Positions 12,721 through 24,134 of a stretch of DNA of 64,000 nt are shown one piece after another; position 1 is the stretch's first letter, and every line of letters starts with the position of its first letter. Below the pieces are notes generated by a model. The model did not search any database and was not told the origin of the DNA. It saw only the letters and a list, made by a program, of their open reading frames with translations. The translations under genes were made by a program, and so were the position numbers. This DNA is from Rhipicephalus microplus (taxonomy: Eukaryota; Arthropoda; Arachnida; Ixodida; Ixodidae). The stretch is taken from positions 21,705,001-21,769,000 of the forward strand of contig NC_134704.1 in NCBI RefSeq assembly GCF_043290135.1, in the 5' to 3' direction.

Positions 12721-13216
12721 ATGTATGTATGTATGTATGTATGTATGTATGTATGTATGTATGTATGTATGTATGTATGTATGTATGTATGTATGTATGT
12801 ATGTATGTATGTATGTATGTATGTATGTATGTATGTATGTATGTATGTATGTATGTATGTATGTATGTATGTATGTATGTATGTATGTATGTATGTATGT
12901 ATGTATGTATGTATGTATGTATGTATGTATGTATGTATGTATGTATGTATGTATGTATGTATGTATGTATGTATGTATGTATGTATGTATGTATGTATGT
13001 ATGTATGTATGTATGTATGTATGTATGTATGTATGTATGTATGTATGTATGTATGTATGTATGTATGTATGTATGTATGTATGTATGTATGTATGTATGT
13101 ATGTATGTATGTATGTATGTATGTATGTATGTATGTATGTATGTATGTATGTATGTATGTATGTATGTATGTATGTATGTATGTATGTATGTATGTATGT
13201 ATGTATGTATGTATGT
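12721..13216. repeat. Perfect (ATGT)124 microsatellite
   Basis: A 496-bp uninterrupted ATGT array. The MYVC and IHTY open frames come from the repeat. Confidence 0.97.
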
Positions 13217-13544
13217 ACAACTGCTTTTTCTATCTCAAAAGTCCCCCAAAAGTTTCTTCAGGTGATTCTAAGGTGATTTTCGCAGATTAAGCAGAAAATG
13301 GCATACAGCAAGCACATAATGACGTAACACTATATGATATGACGACAAAGGAAACTTTGCGAGAATAAGGAGATATACGTAGCATCCCACGTAAGCAAAT
13401 GGTGACGTCTATTTCGGTACATGAACTACAGGTGAGTACGTAATTCCACATATTTTAAAGAACGCACGTTGTGCCATGTTCATTCAAAGGACACATCGGA
13501 ATCGTGTTTTTCAGTTGTGCCTGTAGAGATATATTTTCAAAGGT

Positions 13545-13660
13545 GTACAGTACAACACTTACAGTATTGTACTGTACAGTGTAGCGTACAATACTTACAC
13601 TACGTACAATACGACCAATATTGTTAGTACTGTACAGTGTACAGTACTGACAATATTTCA
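13545..13660. repeat. GTAC-rich palindromic cluster
   Basis: The core at 13,617-13,657 is an inverted repeat: AATATTGTTAGTACTGTACA, a single G, then its complement with one mismatch. Immediately upstream are several further partial copies of GTACAATAC/GTACAGTAC in both orientations. It can fold into one stable hairpin. It may be the remnant of a small palindromic transposon. No target duplication was found. Confidence 0.7.
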
Positions 13661-16140
13661 CGGTGGTTTCCAACAGCGCACATCACTAACGTGTGTGTGT
13701 GCCATAGTGTCCATTTCGGTTTGTCCACGGCGGTGATATTGCGGAACACGAGCCAACATTGCACCTTCTTTCGTCTCTTACACACGCACAGACGTACGCA
13801 CACGCTGATTTCGTCGGGCGCACTTCGGACGAGCCTACGAGTGACCTCGGCTAAACCTGACTTGACCGATGAGGACCGTACCGCTTGGCCGAGTTACAGC
13901 GCGTAGTGAGGCCAAGACCACGCCGACACACCGGCGCCTATAGTTATGGCTGCACCAAATGTATCGCACGATGGATATACCGTCATTGATGTTAGAGCAG
14001 GGAAGAAGAGAGGGGTGGAGGGGGCGGTGACAGTCTTCGATTCGAGATGGCGCCGTGACGGCTGCACTCTCTCCCCGGTTACACGGTCCGATTGGCGAGA
14101 CGCAGAGACGTTGCAATCGATCAGAACCAATCGATGTGCCGATAGGGAGGGCCCACCTCTTGCACCCCGTGCCGATTGAGCTATGTGTCTGTCTTTGCGT
14201 CCCAATAACATTCCGGTTTTGCTAAATTTATAGTTGGATCTCTTGCTTTGGTTAGTCACCGTATTTATTTCAGCGATATTATATAGACGACAAGAAAAGA
14301 AACAAAACATGGTCCTTTTTGGCGTCCTTCACAGTGGCGGTTTATTGCGACCAGCTGTTGCTCCGGTAAGCAGCCCATGTTTACGCGCGTGTGGAGCAAA
14401 TCGAATGCGCTCTGTGTCTGTGACGAGGATGTGCTGCGACGCTTTGACGACAGCTGCGACCTGCCAAGGTGTCGACACGAAAAATCAAAACTGGCAAGGG
14501 GAGTTGTCATAGCCGTTCGAGCTAGACGAAACGTTCTGGATGTAACTGCTGTTTTCAAAAGATCATTGCAAAAGCTGACACCTTCTCAAGACTAACATGT
14601 CACATATATGGGGCAAAAGAAAAACAAAATGTGAATTAGGTCGTCATATCTGGAACATCTCAACTATGCGTCTGCTGCTACGCTTTTTTTTGCTTTGTTT
14701 TGTTTTTTTCTTCCGGTATGTATTGACTGTCCAAATTCTCTGAATAAAACATGATGGCATTTCCTTGCGTGGACAGTTTGCAAAATGGAATGTTGAGTTG
14801 GCATCCAAGTTTAGGGGTCACTAGATCTGAAGTAAAGAAAAAATTCCCCAGCCATCGTCGCTGTATGTGGTCGAAGACTAGAGTGCGTGTTAGCACGCTT
14901 TAAAAATACGAATAATTCATAATTCAACGCTGTCTACCGAAACAGCCGGAAATGTCCATCTTTTCCTTCTGCCTCGTGGCCCTCAAGTTTTTAAGAGGAA
15001 ATGGAGAGCTAAGACGGCTTGAAATGCGATTTTTTAGTTTCCTTGGCACAATATACCAGCATTACTGACAAGTGCTTCCACGAAGTGGCGAGTTTTTATG
15101 AGCAGTGGAAAGCATTTGAAAATGGCCCCAAAACGCACCTGATCCTGTGACTTCATCGCTGCTACTCGACTTTTAAATGGCGTTTTCTCCAAACACTACT
15201 CTTTATCAGAAAAGGAACATTTTATCTGTAACCACCGAAGCTACCAAATGCAAACTTTTGTAACTTCTTTTCAGAATATCATGCGCTCTTTCCGAAAAGA
15301 AATAATGTTTTTGCCACGAGAATTGTGATATTTTACGAAAATTATTTATGAGAACGTCACTAACGCTCTAGTCATAAAACATCTATAATGTTAACCAAAT
15401 AATGCGCATGCCTACAATCATGATTTTGGTTCAGAAGCATACCGTTGGGACATATAATAACCAACAGAAATTTCGTCACTTTACATGCAAAGTCTTTTCC
15501 ACAAATGTTCCTTCAGAAAGAAAAGTCACATTTTTATTTTTTATTGTTTCTATAACGACAATGTAAATTTTGCCTGATTCACAGAACATGTAGTAAAATC
15601 TCAATTGAAGAAACTTGCAAAGTGTTTTTGAAAGTTAGCTTTAAAAATAACAGAGCTATGGGCAGTATAGTTGCGCACCTGTGTGTGCTATTCATCCCCT
15701 CTTAAGTGCGAAGCATTTTTATTTTGGCATACTGCAGCCACTTTTAGCGTCTATCTACCTATCTATCTATTTCTGACGCACTTCAGTGACAAGCCGTGTG
15801 CCAATTCTTCTGCGCATAGCATGAAAGGGCTCAGGTGCCTTCTCTGATCCCCTTTCAGCTGTTAGTTGGCAGAGTTCGCCAGCTTGCAAAAGTTGCTTAG
15901 CTTATCAGGAGCTGAAAAAATAATAAAACGCACTTTCGCGCCAGCCTGACGCGCTTTCTTTTTCAGCCCGTGCGACACGCTGCGCAGAAGCGCTTCCGCC
16001 TGAGTGTCCGCGTGCCTTTGTGTAGTCCGAGTTCGCAAGCGTTGCCCTTTTCAGATTGAATCTACGACCCACCTAAGAAAAAGTTCTATGAAAAATAGTA
16101 GTAGGAGTAATTTACTGAAATACCAAGGTACTGGCCGCTC
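13661..16140. other. Unannotated stretch
   Basis: No gene is recognised. AATCGATCAGAACCAATCGAT-like local symmetry occurs near 14,115. From about 14,990 to 15,710 the sequence is AT-rich, with weak TTTAAGAGG/CCTCTTAAG symmetry at its two ends. That symmetry is too short to call an element. A short (CTAT)n run occurs at 15,750-15,770. Confidence 0.3.
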
Positions 16141-16143
16141 TAA

Positions 16144-17678
16144 AGGTTGGTGCACACCGGCGATTAGCAGTGGTCGGCCGCGCGACCATTTGCGACTGGC
16201 GACCAAAAAGCGAATGATGTTCACACCGGCAGAGGATGCATTCGAGCGACCGGATGTCGCAAAACCTGATAGTCACGTCCGCATTTCGTTATGAGCGAGA
16301 ACTCTAGAGACCGGCGCCAATAAGCTGATCTCCGCCAGCTGAGTGAGCGGAGCAAACCGAGCGCACCACATTTATTGTTTTCGTCCATTCTCGCACAGCG
16401 TTCCCAGCAGCGTCAAGGAGTTCGATTCAAGCGATAAACAACGGATCGTCATGGCGCTGGTGCGCTATACCATGGCGTTAGCGGTGGCAGCACAGAAGCC
16501 TCCAAAAAAAAAAAGCGCGTGGCCGTGTGCGCCCGTCTCAGAGGTGATAAGGTGTAGAACGCGAGGCGACCGGCAGGTGCCACCACCATCTCGTCTTAGC
16601 AAAGCGTTGGAAACACTCCCCGTTCCGTGCAAGCGTTGCATGGTAAGCACAGCGTCATAAGCGCTACGGTCCTTAAAATTACTTATGTATGCGTTTTCCA
16701 GTAAGAGATGCATATGCAGAATATATGCGTGTTGTTATGGTGCCCCAGACATGCGCAATAATTGTTTCTTAATTGACAGTTGCACAAGCATGAACGCTCA
16801 GCCTTGAGCAACATTGGTGGTCGCTGCGGATGGGGTGAGCCGTTTCAAGTACCCGATGCCGGTAAGAGTGGACAAACAGACAAAAAGACAGACAGACAGG
16901 CAGACCAAAATTTTTGCGTCGAAGGTCCCCAAGAAAGACAATGGTCTTTAAAAAAGCCGGTTGTGGGTGTGACCGTCCCTTCGATCGTGAGAGTTGCCCG
17001 GCCATGAAAGCCACCTGCCTCCCGAGCTGCGCCAAGACGACGAGGAGTATTTCAGAGAGTGGCACGTGTTCAGAAATGATCCTTGAACTTAACTTGACTT
17101 GCCACAGCCTCCAATGCAGCACAAACGCGTCTCGAACGCGGTGTTTTTGGTCGGTGCCAAGGCATGAAACACATACACGTTCTCAACGCGCTGCATTGAA
17201 GGTGGTGGCAAGTCACGTTCAATACAAAAAAACGATTCTGAATGCGGGGGAAGATAGTGCACAATTCATTTTTTCCTCGTTTTGGCGGTGTTTAGCTTCT
17301 TGCGAATCCGCCACGTAAATTTGACACTTTGCTCGAGCTGCTGCGCCCCGCTATCTCCAAGCCAAGTACTCCATGGTGGCCATGGTGCCACAGACACAGA
17401 GGAACGCACTTGTTTGTATATGGCGACAGGAGGCCAGCGCAATGAAAAAAAAAACACAAAGAAGACATGAGCCTGCATACAAAGAAATGCTGGTGTCACT
17501 TCTCGGCATCGCTGATTGGTTCCAGTCGTTTTGCGACTGCAGTCGCGCGACTGAAAATCGAACAAAGAGCGACTAGCCAAAGCAGTCACTTTGCGACCGT
17601 TTGCGACCTTTCACGACTGCTCACGACAAGTCACAAATGATCATGCGACCGCTGCTAGTCGCCGGTGTGCACCAACCT
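16144..17678. mobile_element. PIF/Harbinger-like DNA transposon, degraded
   Basis: Terminal inverted repeats begin AGGTTGGTGCACACCGGCGA at both ends and match at 31 of the first 33 positions. The 1,535-bp unit is flanked by TAA on both sides (16,141-16,143 and 17,679-17,681), the 3-bp target duplication typical of PIF/Harbinger. Subterminal GCGAC-type motifs are repeated at both ends, possibly transposase-binding sites. Near 17,012-17,083 the plus strand reads LPPELRQDDEEYFREWH. This resembles the segment upstream of the PIF transposase helix-turn-helix but ends in stops. No catalytic DDE region is visible, so the copy is probably non-autonomous now. Confidence 0.82.
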
Positions 17679-17681
17679 TAA

Positions 17682-18730
17682 GTCGTGGCTATAGCGTTCA
17701 AAAAAGAGGAAGGTGCCCGTTTACCTATAATGAGATACTCATAAACGAGTGCAAGTAGCATGCGCATTCGGGAGTATGTTACGTTAAGTACGTCACCGGT
17801 TTGCTAAAGCATTTACGTATATCGCAAATGTAAATTAAGTGACGTAGAAAGCCGTCTTAGGCGGCTGCTTTAAGTCTTGATACGGTATTTAGGAAGTATG
17901 CGAAAAAGACTCAATATCTGAAGTGTCGAAAATTTGCTCCAGTTATACGACATGACACACACACACACAAAATGTGTAGTGACGTTCTTGGCTCTGGAGA
18001 AGCATGAGTTACCATTTTCAAGTCGATTCGGTATGCCACATTGAATGTTATCTATACCGCCGATGGTGAAAAACGTGATAGACACGTTCACGTACCAACA
18101 ATTAACTACTGGTCTCGACTGAACGTCGTAGGTTTAATTTATGGTACTGATAATAATGGTCATGAATTCAACTCATTCAGGTCCCGAGAACACCCAGGGG
18201 GAGATCTCGCGCTACCCGGCTTGTCCCTCCGTATGCACCGCCAAGCTTAATAAAAAATTACGTTTGGTATGACATATCCGTGCTTACATATTTGTTTGTG
18301 TGTTTATTGCTTACACAAACGCTCACCCCGGCGTGTGACAGGTCTTATAGTATAGGCATTTAAACAAATATGAACAACAGAAGGCGCTTCAGGAAAGAGT
18401 TCGATGTTATTACATACGACGGTCTAATTACGGATACGAGAAACGTTGCTAAAAGAACACTGAGAAGCGCCGCCACTTACAGGGCGACACCACTAGCCAC
18501 TCCCAGGTGATAAATATCAAAGCTTAAGTATTCTACGTTGAAATTCGAATGAATGAAGTGACAGTATTAGAACAGAATGACATGTGATGTCCAGTGTGAA
18601 AGCTGTCAGTGCACTTGTCAAAGGAAGCGTGAGTAGTGCCCAGGACATGTATGTACAATAGATGTATCGTTCAAGAAAGCGAAAGACCAAAGCAAACAAG
18701 GACAGAGTTTGAGTACTTTGAATTAAAAGA
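17682..18730. other. Unannotated stretch
   Basis: Apart from a short (CA)n run at about 17,955-17,970 I recognise nothing. Open frames are 73 aa or less. Confidence 0.35.
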
Positions 18731-18733
18731 TTG

Positions 18734-18970
18734 CCCCGCCGCGGTGCTCTAGTGGCTAATGCGCTCGGCTGCGGACCCGCAGGTCACGGGATCGTATCCC
18801 GGTTGCAACCACTGTATTTTGAATGGAGGCGAAAATACTGTAGGCCCGTGTGCTCAGATACGAGTGCACGTTGAAAAACCCCCAGGTGGTCGAAATTTAC
18901 GGTGCTCACAACTTCGGCGCATCTCGTAAACATATGGTGGTTTTGGGACGTTATACCCTACATATAAAAT
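18734..18970 (+). mobile_element. Full-length Ruka SINE
   Basis: The complete tRNA-like head has an A-box region CTAGTGGCTAATGCGCTCGG and a B box GGGATCGTATCCC. TGGAGGCGAAAATACTGTAG, GGCCCGTGTGCTCAGAT, GTGCACGTTGAAAAACC, CCAGGTGGTCGAAATTTACG and ATGGTGGTTTTGGGACGTTA follow in the standard order. The tail is short and AT-rich. The head gives internal polymerase III promoter elements, and mobilisation depends on LINE enzymes. This is the most complete copy in the window. Confidence 0.92.
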
Positions 18971-19618
18971 TATTATACTAACATAATAAAGCAAAAATTT
19001 ACAGCTAGAAAAACGAAAAACGAAGCGGCTTTCACTTATCACGCAGTCGAAAGGAAACAGTGACCTCCTTTTCCTTTCCGCGACAATATTTGCTTACATA
19101 TTGCTTCATCATGTACGCGCTGCCCTTAACGTAGATTTATCTCGTAATTTCTGTATTTAAGGTGGAATCTTCACATGCCCTATTGAAAACAATAAAATTG
19201 ACCGGCGTTCCACCTCGGCGACTTCAACCCGAGTGATTCGAAAGATCATCATATTATGTAGGCAGTGTCATGTGACGCCATCGTGACGTCACGTGACCTT
19301 GGTTCAATAATGAGTCGATCGAGGAGACAGTGCAAAACTAGGGTGAGGTGTCTTTGATCTTGGAGCCAATTCGAAATTCGCAAATTAGGCGCGGAAAGAT
19401 TCGCGAGGATTGTGGCACAGGGACAATAGATCCACTTAGAGGAAAAGGAAATTGGCTTCCGCTTTCCTGTAGTTTTAGGTGAATGTCTGAGAGACTCTGT
19501 GAGGTTCCCTTCTTGCATTACTTTTTTATATCTGTGTATGATTCCACCTTTTCCCCATTCCATGTGTAGGGCAACAACCAAGTCAAAGTTTGGTTAACCT
19601 ACCTGCCCTTTTTCTTCG
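18971..19618. other. Unannotated stretch
   Basis: No gene is recognised. A GTCATGTGACG/CGTGACGTCACGTGACC cluster of CACGTG and TGACGTCA palindromes lies at 19,265-19,300. Confidence 0.35.
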
Positions 19619-19978
<360 letters not shown>

Positions 19979-20750
19979 CCTTCTGCAAAGTATACATTGC
20001 AAAACGAACACGCCTTCGGCTGAATGCTGGGACGGCGTAACCACGCCACTCTCCCTTGGCCACGCGCGCACACCCATCTGCTCTTCGCTGACAACGCCCA
20101 CTCCCAAGACCAGAAACACCTCCATAGGATGAGTTTACGAGAAGCGAAAGGCCCGAAAAGTTAGCGGTTATCGCGCGGAGCGTTATTATTCTACCACGTT
20201 GATCATCCCCACCAAATTGGCGCGTCGGAGCTCAGGGTCAGAACGCCCCGTACATCTCGTCTAATTTGCCTGATAGACGGCGTTCGGGAGAAAAGCGATG
20301 TCGCGCGTGCGAAACGCCGACGTCGTATAGGACGCGCTCTATGCGTGCGTCGACGTCGTTGGTGGAAAGAAGATTAGCGGGTGGAGGCAGCCGGGATCGC
20401 GTTCTGTGCTAAACGAGAGAGCCGGAGGAAGATGCGCGCACGACGCTGTCGTGTCGTAAAAAGAAACAAGGTTTCACGGCCACCAGGGGAAATCTAATGG
20501 GTCCGCCCTTCACGGTGTACGGGCGGGGATATGCCGGTCTTCAACGAACGCTGACGAGACGCGAATGCGTCGTCGATTATGAAGGAAACGAAGCGGATTT
20601 GTGACACCGAGAGAGATGGCTGGGCATCTTTCGCACTGACCTCTTTTAAAAGGACAAAAATTTACGCATCTAATGCTAACAGCCGGGCTATTCTTTGGCC
20701 AAGTAATAAGAATAAAAAAATGTGTAAGCCACGTAGATGCACTCAAGCAG
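19979..20750. other. GC- and CpG-rich unannotated stretch
   Basis: From about 20,150 to 20,460 the sequence is rich in CG and in GACGTCG words, but no open frame has recognisable motifs. Confidence 0.3.
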
Positions 20751-20751
20751 A

Positions 20752-21005
20752 CTTTTATAGCAATAGAAATAACTGCATGCTGAGGCTTTACGGATCGAAT
20801 CGGAGATGTAACTATGAAACACGTCGTAGAGGAGTATCCGGATAAATTTCTGCCACCTGCGGGGTTCTTAAACGGGCACCCGAATGGGAACACATGGGTG
20901 TTTGCATTTTAGCTCCATCTGAATGTGGCCGCCATGGCCTGGAGTCGAACCCGCGTTCTCGAGATTAGCAGCGCGACACCTCAAGTGTTAAGCTACAGTT
21001 GCGCG
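20752..21005 (-). mobile_element. Diverged Ruka-like SINE
   Basis: On the minus strand there is a tRNA-like head near 21,000 (AGCTTAACACTTGAGG) with a GCGGGTTCGACTCC B box. GGCGGCCACATTCAGATGGA, GGGTGCCCGTTTAAGAACCC, GCAGGTGGCAGAAATTTATC and ACTCCTCTACGACGTG follow. Each block aligns with Ruka in order, but at clearly lower identity than the 18.7-kb copy. Confidence 0.72.
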
Positions 21006-22228
21006 TGGACTGTATAGCCATCAGCTATGAGTTATTATTAAAGCCTCTTGGGAGATTGAGGGCAACGCGAGACGTAACTTTGGGTGAATAGTTCGTTTCA
21101 TACTTTACACGTATATTCAAAGACAAAACTATTTACAAAATGGTCTTAGCCAGCAAGAAGAAAAAGCATCATCACAGTGGACGATTATATACTTCTCGTT
21201 CTACAAGCCGTCATGATCACGAATATCCTGAAACAGAGACACCAGCCCCGATCCCTTCCCCACTTCAAGCCCCACAAGCCCTTGCCCCTCGCCCAAGCCA
21301 TGATCCAACCCCCCTCTCTCCCTCCACCATGATACAGCACAGCGTTGCGTCTCCCAAGACATAATCCTGAAAACACCCATGGTTGAGATCGCCTTTCGCT
21401 CATAGCCTTTTTCGAAGGGCTACCTCGAAGGTGGAACGCAGAGTCCCACCTTTGAGATAGGCCATAGGAACAGTGGCTTACCCGTCGGTAGTACTCGCCG
21501 TGTTCTCGTTTTTCAGTCGCCGCGACACAATTCAGCGCGCAGCCCGGGAACACAAGAATCGCACGCTCCGTCAGTGCGCACCGTAGAAGTCGAGAACGTT
21601 TTGCGTACACGACGGCATTTGTGCCGAGAGAACGTGCACGCAGAGCTCGACCGGCGCGCCTTCGCGAATGCAAGGAACACCTGACGCAACTCGGCGATCC
21701 GCCCGCATCGGCGAAGCTCCGGCGCGATGCGGTCTGACGCGAGCAGCGCGCGCATACCTCGCTCGTGAACAACGACACGGGCACGCCTTCGAATGGCGCG
21801 GTTCGCGTGGCAGTCTAAAGGTTACGAACCTGGCGTAGAGGAACTCGCGCCGTGCTCAACAAAGGACACTTCCATCTTTCGGAGACAGGTGTAGGACGCC
21901 TCCTGTTCGCCGAAGGCGCCATCTGTGAGGCAAAAGGAGCGGCGGGCGTGTTGGTTTTCAGTGCGTGTACGCCACTTTTAAGCTGAATTTGTGGGCTCCG
22001 AGGGAGAGGAACTCGAGTGTTTTTTTACTGCCACATTCAGCATGAAACTTGAGCGGGCCACGACAAGATTCTAATAACGCCTGCATTCTCGTTCTCTCTT
22101 CTCCAGCTCCTGTTCAGTACTGAGTTCCACCTTTTGCACTTAAAATGAATCGTTACCAATTAGCAAGATATCAATCTTGCTACAATAGATCTTAATGATG
22201 CTATATGAGGTATGAGGTGAGGTGACCG

Positions 22229-22230
<2 letters not shown>
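21006..22230. other. Unannotated stretch with a 199-aa minus-strand frame
   Basis: The longest frame (21,185-21,784, minus) encodes an arginine- and cysteine-rich sequence with no recognisable domain. It lies in CpG-rich DNA, where long frames arise easily. I do not call a gene. A TTTTTCGAAGGGCTACCTCG segment near 21,410 shows weak local symmetry. Confidence 0.3.

Positions 22231-22289
<59 letters not shown>
22231..22289. repeat. (AT)n array 1
   Basis: A 59-bp AT dinucleotide run at the 3' (left) end of the minus-strand SINE body that follows. It is probably that SINE's simple-sequence tail. Confidence 0.95.
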
Positions 22290-22292
<3 letters not shown>

Positions 22293-22404
22293 ATGAGATC
22301 TAACAGACAATAATGCCAAGGAAGGTATAGGGGAAGTTAATAGGCCAATTGTAATGTAAATGAGAAGAAAGACAAGTGGGTGAAAAAATAACTTGCCATG
22401 GGCA

Positions 22405-22406
<2 letters not shown>
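22290..22406 (-). mobile_element. tRNA-SINE body, copy 1 (head lost)
   Basis: This is nearly identical to 59,900-60,010. Shared blocks include AGATCTAACAGACAATAATG, CCAAGGAAGGTATAGGGGAA and TGAGAAGAAAGACAAGTGGG. At 22,406 the match stops inside the T-arm of the tRNA head (GGGCAGGAT), where an (AT)n array takes over. The RNA polymerase III B box is therefore gone, and the copy should be transcriptionally dead. Confidence 0.9.

Positions 22407-22468
<62 letters not shown>
22407..22468. repeat. (AT)n array 2
   Basis: A 62-bp AT run starting inside the SINE head. Confidence 0.95.
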
Positions 22469-22720
<252 letters not shown>

Positions 22721-23120
22721 TTACGTTACTTATACATGCCAAAACATGCATGACAATCTTCTTCATGCGGGTGCTAATAGATTTGTGGGCAAACTCAGTG
22801 CCGCTGTATTAGAACTACAGCTTTCCCCTTTCTTATTTCGTCAAATCGTTGTCAATGGAAAAATAGAAGCTATCTGAGTTTGTGCGAACTGCGCATTATT
22901 TCCATTACTGCAATGAACGCTTCTACAGTCTGGCGCAACTGGCACTGAAATAACGATATTCGGAGCCACTAAACTCGTGCTAAGAATTTTTACCAACTAA
23001 TTTGACGTGGTGTTACCGTGAAACGGATACTTTGTTTAAGGTGACGCAACTTTATCGTATTACCGGCGATAAGTCCTTTTTTTTAATGACTCATATGAGA
23101 ATAACGGCTATAATGAGAGT
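22721..23120. other. Unannotated stretch
   Basis: AT-rich. Nothing is recognised. Confidence 0.35.
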
Positions 23121-23122
23121 AA

Positions 23123-24131
23123 TAAAAAATGGCAGCATATCCACAGAGTAAATGATGGAGAGTGGGGCGAAGAATTCGTCCGTCCATTCATTCTTGCTTC
23201 CGTCCGTCCATGCGTCCGTCAGTGTAACCGTCCATGCGTCCGTCAGCCCGTCCGTGCGTGCGTCTGTTCGTGCGTCCGTCCCTGCGTTCGTCCATGCAGC
23301 CACCCCTGCGTCCGTTCATGCGTCCATCCATGCATCTGTCTACGTGCCCGTTCGTCCATCTATTCAACACTCCAAGTACCACCATCTCGCATCTTTTCAT
23401 CATATATTCCCCATATAGAAGCACCGCCATCCAGCGGACATTCCAAGGACTAAACGAGAGGTGGCACACGCACACTTTCTTACGGCTTGCGCTTCGGGTC
23501 CACTTCACACCTTTAACCACCTCGAGTTCATGGTATATACTAGTTCACTGTATTCATGGCACTGCGGCCGAACGCTCGCTAAACCTTTCGAAAACCAAGG
23601 AGGTTACGCCCAGCTAGTATGACGTAGCAACTTTTTCAGTCAGATAGTGCTCAATGTACATGCCAATGGCTGCTAATGGGAAATGAGAGGCGGAGAATTC
23701 GGCTTTTACTTTCTTACGGCTTGCGCTTCGTATCTACTTCCCATTTTTAACCACCTGGAGTTCATTCATGGTATATACAAGTTCATTGTATTCATGGCAC
23801 TGCGGCTCAACGCTCGCTAAACCTTTCTAAAGCTAAGGAGGTTACACCCAGCGAGTATAACGTAGCAACTTTTTCTTGTCAGATAGTGCTCAATGTACAT
23901 GCCAATGGCTGCTAATAGTGATCGCAGCCTGCGCGTTAACTAAAAGCCGAATGCTCCTGTCCCTCATTCCCCATTAGCAGCCATTGACATGTACATTGAG
24001 CACTATTTTTTATTGTTCAACAACGCACAGAAGAATTCTCTCACCGGCACCACCTTGGAGGTCAAAATGTTATACTTGTTACATACTACGGGGGATTAAC
24101 GGGTGCCGCTATAAGAAGCTTCGCCCCTAAA
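23123..24131 (+). mobile_element. GGGGCGAAGC-ended element, copy 1
   Basis: This is one of at least five copies in the window of the same unrecognised non-coding element. It starts with an A-run, ATGGCAGCATATCCAC and GTGGGGCGAAG. A minisatellite of CGTCCGTCCATG-like units (23,175-23,365) follows, then a body (TCTCGCATCTTTTCATCATA, then TTCTTACGGCTTGCGCTTCG). It ends GCTTCGCCCC at 24,118-24,127. In this copy about 210 bp of the body are duplicated in tandem (23,480-23,690 and 23,710-23,920). A 30-odd-bp inverted repeat (ATAGTGCTCAATGTACATGC and its complement) lies in the second half. No protein is encoded. Confidence 0.8.
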
Positions 24132-24134
24132 AGG

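Noticed and set aside
12537..13290. MYVC/IHTY-repeat open frames
   Set aside because: Translation of the (ATGT)n array in several frames.
13980..14175. tRNA-like TAGCTCAATCGG (A-box-like) near 14,180 on the minus strand
   Set aside because: No convincing B box at the right distance and no repeat body shared with another locus.
14990..15710. Possible MITE with TTTAAGAGG/CCTCTTAAG ends
   Set aside because: The symmetry is only about 9 bp and I found no target duplication or second copy.
21185..21784. 199-aa minus-strand frame
   Set aside because: No motif, CpG-rich composition, no splice or promoter support.
23091..23617. VHASVRPSVRAS-type frames suggesting a repetitive protein
   Set aside because: They are the CGTCCGTCC minisatellite read in frame. 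The same type occurs in all copies on both strands with stops outside the minisatellite.
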